Shown here piece by piece: positions 18,958 to 25,957 of a DNA stretch of 51,856 nt (its first letter is position 1; the number at the start of each line of letters is the position of its first letter). The notes below the pieces were generated by a model. It ran no database searches. It was not told the origin of the DNA and saw only the letters and a program-made list of their open reading frames with translations. A program made the translations under genes and the position numbers. The DNA comes from an uncultured Ruminococcus sp. (GTDB taxonomy: Bacteria > Bacillota > Clostridia > Oscillospirales > Acutalibacteraceae), in NCBI GenBank assembly GCA_902785365.1, contig CACZYC010000012.1, positions 1 to 51,856 of the forward strand. Direction: 5' to 3'.

Positions 18958-19415
18958 GCGACGAAGTAAAAACTATCGCTAAAAACAAAAAAGCCTATCA
19001 TGACTATTTTATTTTAGACACTTATGAGGCGGGCATATCCCTTATGGGAAGCGAGGTCAAGTCTATCCGTAACGGCAGAGTTAACCTCAAGGACAGCTGG
19101 TGCTCCATAGTAAAAGGCGAGATATTTGTTAACGGTATGCACATTTCGGTGTATGAACAGGGCGCGATATGGTGCAAAGACCCTTTGAGAGTCCGCAAGC
19201 TTCTTATGCACAAAAAAGAAATTAATAAGCTTTTCGGACAGATACAACAGCAGGGGTATTCATTGATTCCGCTCAGCATATACTTTAAAGGCAGTAATAT
19301 AAAACTGGAAATCGGCTTGTGCAAGGGTAAGAAAATTTATGACAAACGCGAGGATATGGCGAGAAAATCCGCGAAACGCTCAATTGAAAGAGCAATGAAA
19401 GAACAGCGATACTAA
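18954..19415 (+). CDS. smpB: SsrA-binding protein SmpB
   Basis: SmpB delivers tmRNA to stalled ribosomes. The 153-residue protein contains [10 protein letters not shown], the OB-fold core [26 protein letters not shown], and the basic tail [23 protein letters not shown] that mimics a codon-anticodon helix. The start is TTG 18954, overlapping the recR stop by 4 nt; the ATG seven bases upstream is in another frame. It is followed 9 nt later by the tmRNA itself, a matched pair. Confidence 0.94.
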   Translation: MSDEVKTIAKNKKAYHDYFILDTYEAGISLMGSEVKSIRNGRVNLKDSWCSIVKGEIFVNGMHISVYEQGAIWCKDPLRVRKLLMHKKEINKLFGQIQQQGYSLIPLSIYFKGSNIKLEIGLCKGKKIYDKREDMARKSAKRSIERAMKEQRY

Positions 19416-19424
19416 ATAAAACCC

Positions 19425-19768
19425 GGGGATGTAATGGTTTCGACGGGGATTTTGAACCTTGGTAAGCGAGTAGCGGCGCGGAACCGCTTTAAAAGCCGCA
19501 ACTTAAAAATAACTGACAACAATAAAGTTGCATTAGCTGCATAAGCAGCTTGTCCTGACAGAGAGTACCGCGGCTTTGTCAAGGGCATCGACCAGCGGTA
19601 AATGTGAACTTCGGCTTGTCTCAGTCGGAGTCATAACGTAGAGGCTACCTGAGTAAAAAGCCTGTTATTGGGCGTTTTTCAAAGGGAAATACAATTCAAT
19701 AACTACACTCGTAGAAAGCCTTGGCAAAGGATTTTCGGACGGGAGTTCAATTCTCCCCATCTCCACCA
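19425..19768 (+). ncRNA. ssrA: Transfer-messenger RNA (tmRNA)
   Basis: The 5' end GGGGATG pairs with CATCTCC just before the encoded ACCA, giving the tRNA-like acceptor (one G-U pair). The T-arm reads GGGAGTTCAATTCTCCC. The reading frame after 'taact' starts at gac near 19515 and ends gca-taa, giving a tag DNNKVALAA (after the tRNA-borne Ala). The ALAA end is the classic ClpXP signal. Length is 344 nt, normal for one-piece tmRNA. It lies just downstream of smpB. Confidence 0.95.
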
Positions 19769-19961
19769 GTTTTAAAGCCGAATACCCATTTAGGGTATTC
19801 GGTTTTAAATTTTTTATTGGGGAGAATTGAAGCCGACCGTTAAGAAAATGCTCCGGGGGAGCATTTTTAGGGAGGAGAGATGATGATATGCTTCCCAATA
19901 ACGTGAACCTAACAAACGAGATGGACTTTATGCATTGATGAAGTTCTCCCTATCTCCACCA
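19746..19961 (+). mobile_element. RNA-gene 3'-end element, copy A (at tmRNA)
   Basis: The order is tmRNA T-arm (19746-19758), tmRNA end, terminator, a perfect 13-nt inverted copy of that T-arm (19819-19831), the shared core 19832-19877, and a variable tail. It closes with a direct copy of the tmRNA 3' end (19943-19961; 17 of 19 bases match) followed by a second terminator. The core contains the hairpin ATGCTCC-ggg-GGAGCAT and AGGGAGGAG. The same architecture recurs after tRNA-Arg at 25729-25931, with the core 43/46 identical. No protein frame is conserved between the copies. 'Mobile element' is my inference from the direct repeats of a tRNA-like end. Confidence 0.6.
19774..19815 (+). terminator. 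Terminator directly after tmRNA
   Basis: CCGAATACCC-attta-GGGTATTCGG hairpin followed by a T-rich run (aaattttttatt). Confidence 0.85.
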
Positions 19962-19967
19962 ATAAAG

Positions 19968-19991
19968 AAACGCCCCATTGGGGCGTTTTTT
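19968..19991 (+). terminator. Second terminator downstream of tmRNA region
   Basis: AACGCCCC-att-GGGGCGTT hairpin and T-run, immediately after the duplicated tmRNA end. It may be the gene's original terminator. Confidence 0.8.
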
Positions 19992-20019
19992 AGTATGATG
20001 GCGCGAACAGAAAGACCGT

Positions 20020-20046
20020 AAAACAGCACCCATGATGGGTGCTGTT
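20020..20046 (-). terminator. Terminator after the coat genes
   Basis: AACAGCACCC/GGGTGCTGTT hairpin just downstream of the minus-strand coat gene, followed by four T residues on that strand. Confidence 0.6.
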
Positions 20047-20051
20047 CTTCT

Positions 20052-20300
20052 TTATCCCTGAGCGGCAAATTTGTTTTTAACTGTATTGAGCTGACTTTGA
20101 TCCACCTGTTCGGTAGGATACCAACCTTTTGCCTGCATTTTGAGATAGATATCATCCTGTAATTTCAGCGAGTCGTTCAAAGAGTTATTAAAAGTCTGAT
20201 GCACATTCTGAGTTGAGCTTTCGATTGTACCGTGCATAAACAAGTCACACGCGCCTTTTTCGAGCAAAAGCATATTTTCCATTAAGTTTCTGTCGTCCAT
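20052..20300 (-). CDS. CotF-like spore coat protein
   Basis: The 82-residue helical protein (LMENMLLLEKGACDLFMHGTIE, QNVHQTFNNSLNDSLKLQDDIYLKMQAKGWYPTE) matches the CotF/YhcQ-type ferritin-like coat family of spore formers, including the 'KGWY' ending. Function in the coat is inferred from family. It has its own ATG with a good site and lies 13 nt downstream of a second small coat-like gene. Confidence 0.85.
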   Translation of the reverse strand: MDDRNLMENMLLLEKGACDLFMHGTIESSTQNVHQTFNNSLNDSLKLQDDIYLKMQAKGWYPTEQVDQSQLNTVKNKFAAQG

Positions 20301-20313
20301 ATTATCCTCCGTA

Positions 20314-20487
20314 TTATAATAAGCTGTAAAAATTCTTGAAAATTTCCTGATGCTTCTGCTGCATCTGTTGAGCCAGACTTTTTAATTCTCCGTCCTGAAT
20401 CTGCTGAGCGGTTTGCTCACACTGTGTCTGGAAATACTGCTCGTGTCCGAGCGCGTCTTCTACATACAATAGTTCTTTTGTTGTCAT
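20314..20487 (-). CDS. Small coat-associated protein, 57 aa
   Basis: Start ATG 20487 has a strong AAAGGAGG site upstream and the frame ends 13 nt before the CotF-like gene. The protein begins MTTKELLYVEDALGHEQYF and continues as an amphipathic Gln-rich helix pair (QTAQQIQDGELKSLAQQMQQKHQEIF). The helix-hairpin form is like short CotF/rubrerythrin-type coat partners in clostridia. It is probably co-transcribed with its neighbour. The family assignment is from overall pattern rather than a motif. Confidence 0.75.
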   Translation of the reverse strand: MTTKELLYVEDALGHEQYFQTQCEQTAQQIQDGELKSLAQQMQQKHQEIFKNFYSLL

Positions 20488-20547
20488 TATTTGTCCTCCT
20501 TTATTATGGTATAAATATTATTTGTACTTCTTCAAAAAATATTCTAA

Positions 20548-20584
20548 AAGCAAAGCCGCCCGCAAAAAATGCGGACGACTTTAT
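20548..20584 (-). terminator. Terminator after the heptad-repeat exporter partner
   Basis: On the minus strand AAGTCGTCCGC-N6-GCGGGCGGCTTT forms a stem with one mismatch, followed by a T-rich run. Confidence 0.7.
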
Positions 20585-20612
20585 AAAGGAAAGGAAAACT
20601 AAAATCCACTTG

Positions 20613-22811
20613 CTATTTATTTTCTACTGAATCGGTTTTGTAAATAAAGTTTACTTTACCATCCATATCTTTATTTATGCCGCTGAACGACTTATAATCC
20701 TTACTAACCTTTGAGATTGCTTTTAAACGTTCTACAAGTGCCTCCGCCTTGCCCTCAACAGCGTCGACAAGAACATCTATGCCCTCTTTTTTGTATTTCT
20801 TCAAGCCGTCGCTCAGGCTTAACGCGCCGTTATTGATAAGCTTTACGCCATCTACCAAAGCGCCTGTACCGTTATTAAGAGTTTCAACCCCGTTATATAA
20901 CGCAAGACTTCCGGACGAGAGCTTGGAAGTTCCAGCCTTCAAGTCGGCTGTACCTTTCTTTAATTTCCTAGTGCCTTTTTTGAGCGTCTTAGTACCGTCG
21001 GAAAGCTTCTGAGAACCTGAAGAAAGCTGATTAGCTCCCGCGCTTGCCTCGTCAACGCCCGAGGTATATGTATTGATTCCGAGGTAAAATTGATTGAAAG
21101 AATCCAACTGAGTTTTCAGGTTTTTGATTGCCATAGCGCCTGCTTTAGCGCTTTCAACAGCCTGATTAATTTGAGCTTTTACAGCTTCACTCTTCATATT
21201 CGTATCAATCAGCTTTTGGATTTCTTCCTCAGTCTTAGTATCTATGGTAGATATAATCGCGCTTGAACCCATTTGCTGCTCAACAGCGCCGTTTATTTGC
21301 GCCTGGGTATCAGGATCAACGCTTTCGGCTTCAACAGCCGCTGCGTACTGCTCAGCTGTCATATTCAGTCCGGCCTTCTCAAGCACACCGTTAGTTACCT
21401 GTTCTCTCACTGCCGCTGTAACACCCGCTTTAATAAGATCTTCCTGTGAGCGTACAGTCTGGGTGACGCTTTCAAGCGCCATTTTCTCAGCTTGTTCTCT
21501 GACTTTATCCTCGTCGAGTGAGTTAATTATTTCCGATAGCACTTTAGCATAGTTTGAAATTGTGAGCTTGTCGGCTTTGAGCCCCGCTGCTGCGATTTGT
21601 TCATCAGCGGTTTTGAGGAGCGTGTCAAACACCTGCTTTGCGCCGCTTGTAAGAGCGTAACTGTTAGATGAGAGCTGTCCTAAACCATAGGCTAAATCAT
21701 TAAGCCCGTTTTTCATTTTAGAGGCACCTGATTTAAGCGAGGACGCGCCTTTATATAAGGTTTTCACTCCTCTATTAAGTTTACCGGCGCCCTTGTCCAG
21801 TTCAGAAATTCCGTTTGTAAGCTTTTTTGCTCCGTCAGCTAAAGACTGTACGCCCGAAATAAGCGCGTCGGACTTTTTAAGCATTGTAGAAATTCCGTTA
21901 TAAAGCTTTGAAGAGCCATCAATGAGCTTATTTGTAGCGTCAGTTAAATCGTCAAGTTTCTTGTTCAAATCCTTGATTGTCTTGTCAGCGTCGGAAAAGT
22001 CGATATCACCGAACATATCGCTCGAAGCGACAGTAAGAGTTGTGGAAAGTTTAAAGTCTTTTACATCAGCGGTGATCTCAACGTTATCAGGCATACTGAA
22101 TTTTTCTGTATCCAGCTTGAGATTCTCCTCCATACCCGGCATTGCGAATCCGGCTACAATAGTATGGTTGCCGTCGTTTATTACTTTGCCGTTGTTAACA
22201 GATACGTTGGAGAATTTTTCATTGTCTAGCATCATACCTGTGAGCATTATAAACGGAACGTAAATTCTCTCTTTTTTGCCGTTTATTTTTACGGTTTCGT
22301 ACTGCTTGTTCTTGTAGTCAAAACGGATTGTTACCTTTCCGCTCTTACCCGCAATCTCGTCGGGAGAAACAACCTTGCCGTCAAGGATATAGCTTACTCT
22401 CAAATCAACAGGCAAGTCGGCGTCAGAAGTACCCTGATAGTAAATATCATTGCCTTTAGCGTCCCAAACGCACATATTATCGGAATTTAGTTTATAGGTT
22501 TCGTCGCCCTTAACATTCTTGATATCGCTGAGATTGGTTTTGTCCTTAATTGTATCAAGCTTTTCGGGATTCTTTATCCAATCACTGACAATAACCTTAT
22601 CGGGATTGCCCTCGGCGTCAGCGATAATATATACGCTTTCTTCTTTAAATAGTTTTCCGTTGTCTTTATCAGATAAAGAACTCTTTTTGGAATTTACGGC
22701 ATTGCTTTCAGCTCCTGCCGTATAGGCAGTTGTCGCTACAATGCTGAAAATAAGCACAAGAGATAAAACAGCGGATAAAATTTTCGGAGTAATTTTTTTA
22801 AAATCAGTCAT
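20613..22811 (-). CDS. Secreted heptad-repeat protein, partner of the MMPL exporter
   Basis: The 732-residue protein has a signal peptide (to about 33, TAYTAGAES) and a beta-type domain (about 40-270). A long middle and end are rich in 'L-x-x-G-x-x-x-L' units (KLYNGIS, KLTNGISELDKGAGKL, KLSSGSLALYNGVETLNNG), typical of YhgE/Pip-like and MMPL-associated proteins. It starts 1 nt after the stop of the MMPL exporter and is surely coupled to it. The heptads likely form an extended coiled structure outside the membrane. Its precise role is unknown. The last residues are polar, with no sortase or second membrane segment, unlike YhgE. Confidence 0.75.
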   Translation of the reverse strand: MTDFKKITPKILSAVLSLVLIFSIVATTAYTAGAESNAVNSKKSSLSDKDNGKLFKEESVYIIADAEGNPDKVIVSDWIKNPEKLDTIKDKTNLSDIKNVKGDETYKLNSDNMCVWDAKGNDIYYQGTSDADLPVDLRVSYILDGKVVSPDEIAGKSGKVTIRFDYKNKQYETVKINGKKERIYVPFIMLTGMMLDNEKFSNVSVNNGKVINDGNHTIVAGFAMPGMEENLKLDTEKFSMPDNVEITADVKDFKLSTTLTVASSDMFGDIDFSDADKTIKDLNKKLDDLTDATNKLIDGSSKLYNGISTMLKKSDALISGVQSLADGAKKLTNGISELDKGAGKLNRGVKTLYKGASSLKSGASKMKNGLNDLAYGLGQLSSNSYALTSGAKQVFDTLLKTADEQIAAAGLKADKLTISNYAKVLSEIINSLDEDKVREQAEKMALESVTQTVRSQEDLIKAGVTAAVREQVTNGVLEKAGLNMTAEQYAAAVEAESVDPDTQAQINGAVEQQMGSSAIISTIDTKTEEEIQKLIDTNMKSEAVKAQINQAVESAKAGAMAIKNLKTQLDSFNQFYLGINTYTSGVDEASAGANQLSSGSQKLSDGTKTLKKGTRKLKKGTADLKAGTSKLSSGSLALYNGVETLNNGTGALVDGVKLINNGALSLSDGLKKYKKEGIDVLVDAVEGKAEALVERLKAISKVSKDYKSFSGINKDMDGKVNFIYKTDSVENK

Positions 22812-22812
22812 T

Positions 22813-24900
22813 TCACTTAACCTCCCTCTTAGGAAGCATACCTATTGTGGTTTTGCTTATCAATTTATCAAACAGCATAAACATTGCGGGTAATATCAGA
22901 ATTACACATACCATACTGATTATCGCGCCTCTCGCCATCAAAGCACACAACGAGCCGATCATATCGACATCGGAGTATATCGCTACGCCTACCGTGGCGG
23001 CAAAAAGCCCCAAAGCGCTTACGACTATCGACGGTATTGAGGTTTGCACAGCGGTAACAATCGACTCGCGTTTATCGTTTCCGAGCGACCGCTCTTTCTT
23101 GTACCTCGTCGTCATAAGTATCGCGTAATCAACAGTCGCGCCGAGCTGTATTGTACTTATACATATAGGGGCGATAAACGGAAGCGAGTCTCCCAAATAA
23201 TGCGGTACACCAAGATTTACAAAAATCGCGAACTCGATAACCGCGACAAGGATTATCGGCAGGCTAATACTTTTCTCAACAATGGCGATGATAATAAATA
23301 TAGCGATAATCGAAATCAAGTTAACTACTTTAAAATCAATTGCAGTAATATCAATCATATCGTTGACACAACTCGACTCACCGATTAACATTCCGCTCTT
23401 GTCGTATTTCTTGATAATACTGTTCAAATCTGAAATCTGTTTTGAAACATTATCGGTAGCGGGGCGGTATTCGGAGTTGATAAGCAGCAGCTCCCACTTA
23501 TCACTCTTGAGCACTTCGGTTACGCTCTCGGGGAGCATTTCCTCGGGAATACGTGAACCTACAATACTCTCAAGTCCCAGAACATATTTAACGCCCTTCA
23601 CCTTCTCGAGCTCAGATGTCATATTGTGAACGTCCTTGCTTTCCAGATTGGAGTTTATGAGTGCCATATGGGTTGTGCCCACTCCAAAATCTTCCTCGAG
23701 TTTTGTATTAGCTATAACGTTCCCCATATCTTTAGGAATGCTCTGCGAGAAGTTATAATATACTTCGTTATTAGTCTGTCCATAACCGTAAAGAGCGGGG
23801 ACAATAATAACGACAAACAAAATCAGAAACACAGGGAATATTTTCACGATACCTTTTGCCAGCTTTTTTGTCCGAGGTATCAACGAGCGGTGCATTGTTT
23901 TTGTCAGCGGTTTGTCAAGCACAAGTATCATAGCGGGAAGGAGTGTTACACAGCTGATTACACCGAGTACAACGCCCTTTGCCATTACTATGCCCAAATC
24001 CCGTCCAAGCGAAAAGCTCATAAAGCACAGCGCAATAAATCCTGCTATTGTTGTAATTGAGCTGCCAAGTACCGAGCGGATCGTTTCCTTAATCGCAACC
24101 GCCATAGCTTCTTTATGGTCGGGATTTTTTTGCTTTTGTTCTTCATAACTGTGCCACAGGAAAATTGAATAATCCATTGTAACCGCTAACTGTAAAACAG
24201 AAGCAAGCGCCTTTGTTATGTAGGAAATCTCTCCGAGGAAATAGTTACTTCCCATATTGAACAGTATTGATATTCCGATACTGGCAAGGAAAACAAACGG
24301 AATGATGAAATTATCAAGGAACAACATCATAACCGCTACCGCGAGCACAACGGCAATCGCTACATATACAGCCTCCTCGTTCTCGGCTAAATCACGCATA
24401 TCTGTAACCATAGCGGACATTCCCGAAAGGAAACACTGCTCATTGGTTATATTGCGGATTTCTGATATGGCGTCGATCGTTTCATCCGAAGATGTACCCG
24501 AGTCAAAGAAAATAGCCATCATCGTGGCATTGTCGGTGTTGAACGCGTCATAAACCTTGTCAGGTAACATCTCCATAGGTATGGAAAGATCGGCAATATC
24601 GGCATACCAAAGAACGGTATCCACATGGTCAACCTTTTTTATCTTATCCTCAATTTTGACAACGTCCTTATTGTCCATATTCTCAATAATCAAGAACGAA
24701 AAAGCGCCTTTGCCAAAATCATCCATAAGCAAATGCTGACCTTTGACGGTATCGAGATTTTCAGGAAGATAGTTGAGCAAATCATAGTTTACTCTTGTAA
24801 ATATCATACCCAGAATCGACGGCACAATAAGGATAAGCGATATGATTAAAATCAATACTCGGCTTTTAACAATCGCCTTGGCGAATTTCACCTTTGCCAT
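22813..24900 (-). CDS. RND/MMPL-family transporter
   Basis: The 695-residue permease has two repeats of about six membrane segments each. The first helix starts at residue 14, the second half near 350-695. Each half has the sterol-sensing-like MMPL core 'D-Y-S/A-I' (VTMDYSIFLWHSYEEQ and ATVDYAILMTTRYKKER) and large extracellular loops. MMPL proteins export lipids, peptides or drugs using the proton gradient. It is followed by a coupled heptad-repeat protein and preceded by a TetR regulator, so a regulated export system is likely; the cargo cannot be told. Confidence 0.9.
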   Translation of the reverse strand: MAKVKFAKAIVKSRVLILIISLILIVPSILGMIFTRVNYDLLNYLPENLDTVKGQHLLMDDFGKGAFSFLIIENMDNKDVVKIEDKIKKVDHVDTVLWYADIADLSIPMEMLPDKVYDAFNTDNATMMAIFFDSGTSSDETIDAISEIRNITNEQCFLSGMSAMVTDMRDLAENEEAVYVAIAVVLAVAVMMLFLDNFIIPFVFLASIGISILFNMGSNYFLGEISYITKALASVLQLAVTMDYSIFLWHSYEEQKQKNPDHKEAMAVAIKETIRSVLGSSITTIAGFIALCFMSFSLGRDLGIVMAKGVVLGVISCVTLLPAMILVLDKPLTKTMHRSLIPRTKKLAKGIVKIFPVFLILFVVIIVPALYGYGQTNNEVYYNFSQSIPKDMGNVIANTKLEEDFGVGTTHMALINSNLESKDVHNMTSELEKVKGVKYVLGLESIVGSRIPEEMLPESVTEVLKSDKWELLLINSEYRPATDNVSKQISDLNSIIKKYDKSGMLIGESSCVNDMIDITAIDFKVVNLISIIAIFIIIAIVEKSISLPIILVAVIEFAIFVNLGVPHYLGDSLPFIAPICISTIQLGATVDYAILMTTRYKKERSLGNDKRESIVTAVQTSIPSIVVSALGLFAATVGVAIYSDVDMIGSLCALMARGAIISMVCVILILPAMFMLFDKLISKTTIGMLPKREVK

Positions 24901-24968
24901 CCCCTTTTTGTGAATAAATCTATAAAAATTATATATTGAAGAATATTAACGATAAACAGACAAAAAGA

Positions 24969-24997
24969 AAACCGTGCCTAGTTTTTAGGCACGGTTA
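24969..24997 (-). terminator. Terminator between the TetR regulator and the MMPL exporter
   Basis: AACCGTGCCTA/TAGGCACGGTT stem followed by a T-rich tract on the minus strand. Confidence 0.85.
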
Positions 24998-25013
24998 CGA
25001 GTTTGTCTAATAG

Positions 25014-25571
25014 CTATATACTCTCACATCTGGCTATGGCGGTATCCATAGAACCATCAAAAAGTTCACATATACGCTGAAGTTTTTTGCGAAGGTCGTA
25101 TTTCATTCCCGTACCAAGCCAGTTTATGACAAAGCCTACGAGCATACATCTGTAATACAACACCAAAGCGTCCTTATCAGAGTCGGAAACATTCTTATTC
25201 TTGGTCGCGTAGTCGATTATGTCTGATACTGTTTTCTCGGTAATTTTATCAAGATAGCGTTCGAATACTTCACGGTTAGCCGAGTTGTAAATATGATAAA
25301 CAGCTGTTTTATTCTCGATGGCGAAATCAACCGCGTCAAGCAAAGCAAGGTAGATTGAATCGCTCTCCTTGTTTATGCTTATAAATTTCTCAGTTTCCGC
25401 GGTAAGAATATTCTCGATAAGGTCAGGTAAATCTTTATAATGATAATAAAATGAATTGCGGTTGATACCACACTCTGCGGAGATTTCTTTTATTGTGATT
25501 TTATTGACAGGTTTTCTGTTAAGCAAATCCATAAAGGTATCTTTTATTGCTTTCTCGGTAAAATTTGCCAT
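25014..25571 (-). CDS. TetR/AcrR-family transcriptional regulator
   Basis: The 185-residue protein has the TetR helix-turn-helix near residues 10-50 (AIKDTFMDLLNRKPVNKITIKEISAECGINRNSFYYHYKDLPDLIENIL). It also has a C-terminal domain like the TetR_C_7 group seen near MMPL/YhgE transporters in Firmicutes, ending GSMDTAIARCESI. Its position just before the MMPL exporter on the same strand suggests that it controls that exporter, possibly by binding between the two genes. The terminator between them implies separate transcripts. Confidence 0.88.
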   Translation of the reverse strand: MANFTEKAIKDTFMDLLNRKPVNKITIKEISAECGINRNSFYYHYKDLPDLIENILTAETEKFISINKESDSIYLALLDAVDFAIENKTAVYHIYNSANREVFERYLDKITEKTVSDIIDYATKNKNVSDSDKDALVLYYRCMLVGFVINWLGTGMKYDLRKKLQRICELFDGSMDTAIARCESI

Positions 25572-25632
25572 TTAATCACTTCCTTAAATATTACAGCTAT
25601 TCTAACACAGCAAATAATATTTTGCAAGGTAA

Positions 25633-25661
25633 TTGAAATAGGAATGAAAATATGTTAAAAT
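25633..25661 (+). promoter_or_regulatory. Promoter of tRNA-Arg
   Basis: TTGAAA (25633-25638), a 17-nt spacer, and TAAAAT (25656-25661), 14 nt before the tRNA. Confidence 0.6.
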
Positions 25662-25674
25662 ACAAGTTACATAA

Positions 25675-25751
25675 CTGCCCGTAGCACAGTTGGATAATGC
25701 AACAGACTCCGACTCTGTAGATCGTGGGTTCGAATCCCGTCGGGCAGACCA
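25675..25751 (+). tRNA. tRNA-Arg (anticodon CCG)
   Basis: CTGCCCG at the 5' end pairs with CGGGCAG. The D-arm region reads GCACAGTTGGATAATGC. The anticodon stem ACAGA/TCTGT encloses CTCCGAC (anticodon CCG, reading CGG). The T-loop is TTCGAAT, and ACCA is encoded. Length is 77 nt. Confidence 0.95.
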
Positions 25752-25931
25752 TAAAAAAGCACCCTTTTAGGGTGTTTTTTATTTCCGACTGGATTCGAAG
25801 CTGACCGTTAAGAAAATGCTCCTGTGGAGCATTTTTAGGGAGGAGCGCTGATGAACCTATTTGTTAGCACACGCCGCAACAAACGAGTGCGTACTATTAA
25901 ATAAAACAATTTAAGTCGGGCAGACCATAAA
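25729..25931 (+). mobile_element. RNA-gene 3'-end element, copy B (at tRNA-Arg)
   Basis: The order mirrors copy A: tRNA T-arm (25729-25743), tRNA end, terminator, an inverted copy of that T-arm (25785-25799, 14 of 15 bases), and the shared core 25800-25845. A variable tail containing AACAAACGAG (25878-25887; same word at 19911-19920) follows. It closes with a perfect 17-nt direct copy of the tRNA end, GTCGGGCAGACCATAAA (25739-25755 and 25915-25931), then another terminator. Each copy matches its own host RNA, not the other one. A short frame after AGGGAGGAG is not preserved in copy A, so the element appears non-coding. Confidence 0.62.
25758..25780 (+). terminator. Terminator after tRNA-Arg
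   Basis: CACCC-tttta-GGGTG hairpin followed by six T residues. Confidence 0.8.
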
Positions 25932-25957
25932 GGGGACGGCTTTTTGTCGTCCCTTTT
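25929..25957. terminator. Terminator at the end of the ABC-F gene and element B
   Basis: AAAGGGGACG/CGTCCCTTTT hairpin overlapping the last codons of the convergent ABC-F gene; symmetrical A and T runs let it act both ways. Confidence 0.75.

Noticed and set aside
19665..19898. 77-residue minus-strand frame over tmRNA and element A
   Set aside because: It overlaps the tmRNA and a terminator and has no ribosome site.
25853..25906. 17-residue frame in element B after AGGGAGGAG
   Set aside because: The equivalent position in element A does not encode a similar peptide, so coding is not conserved.
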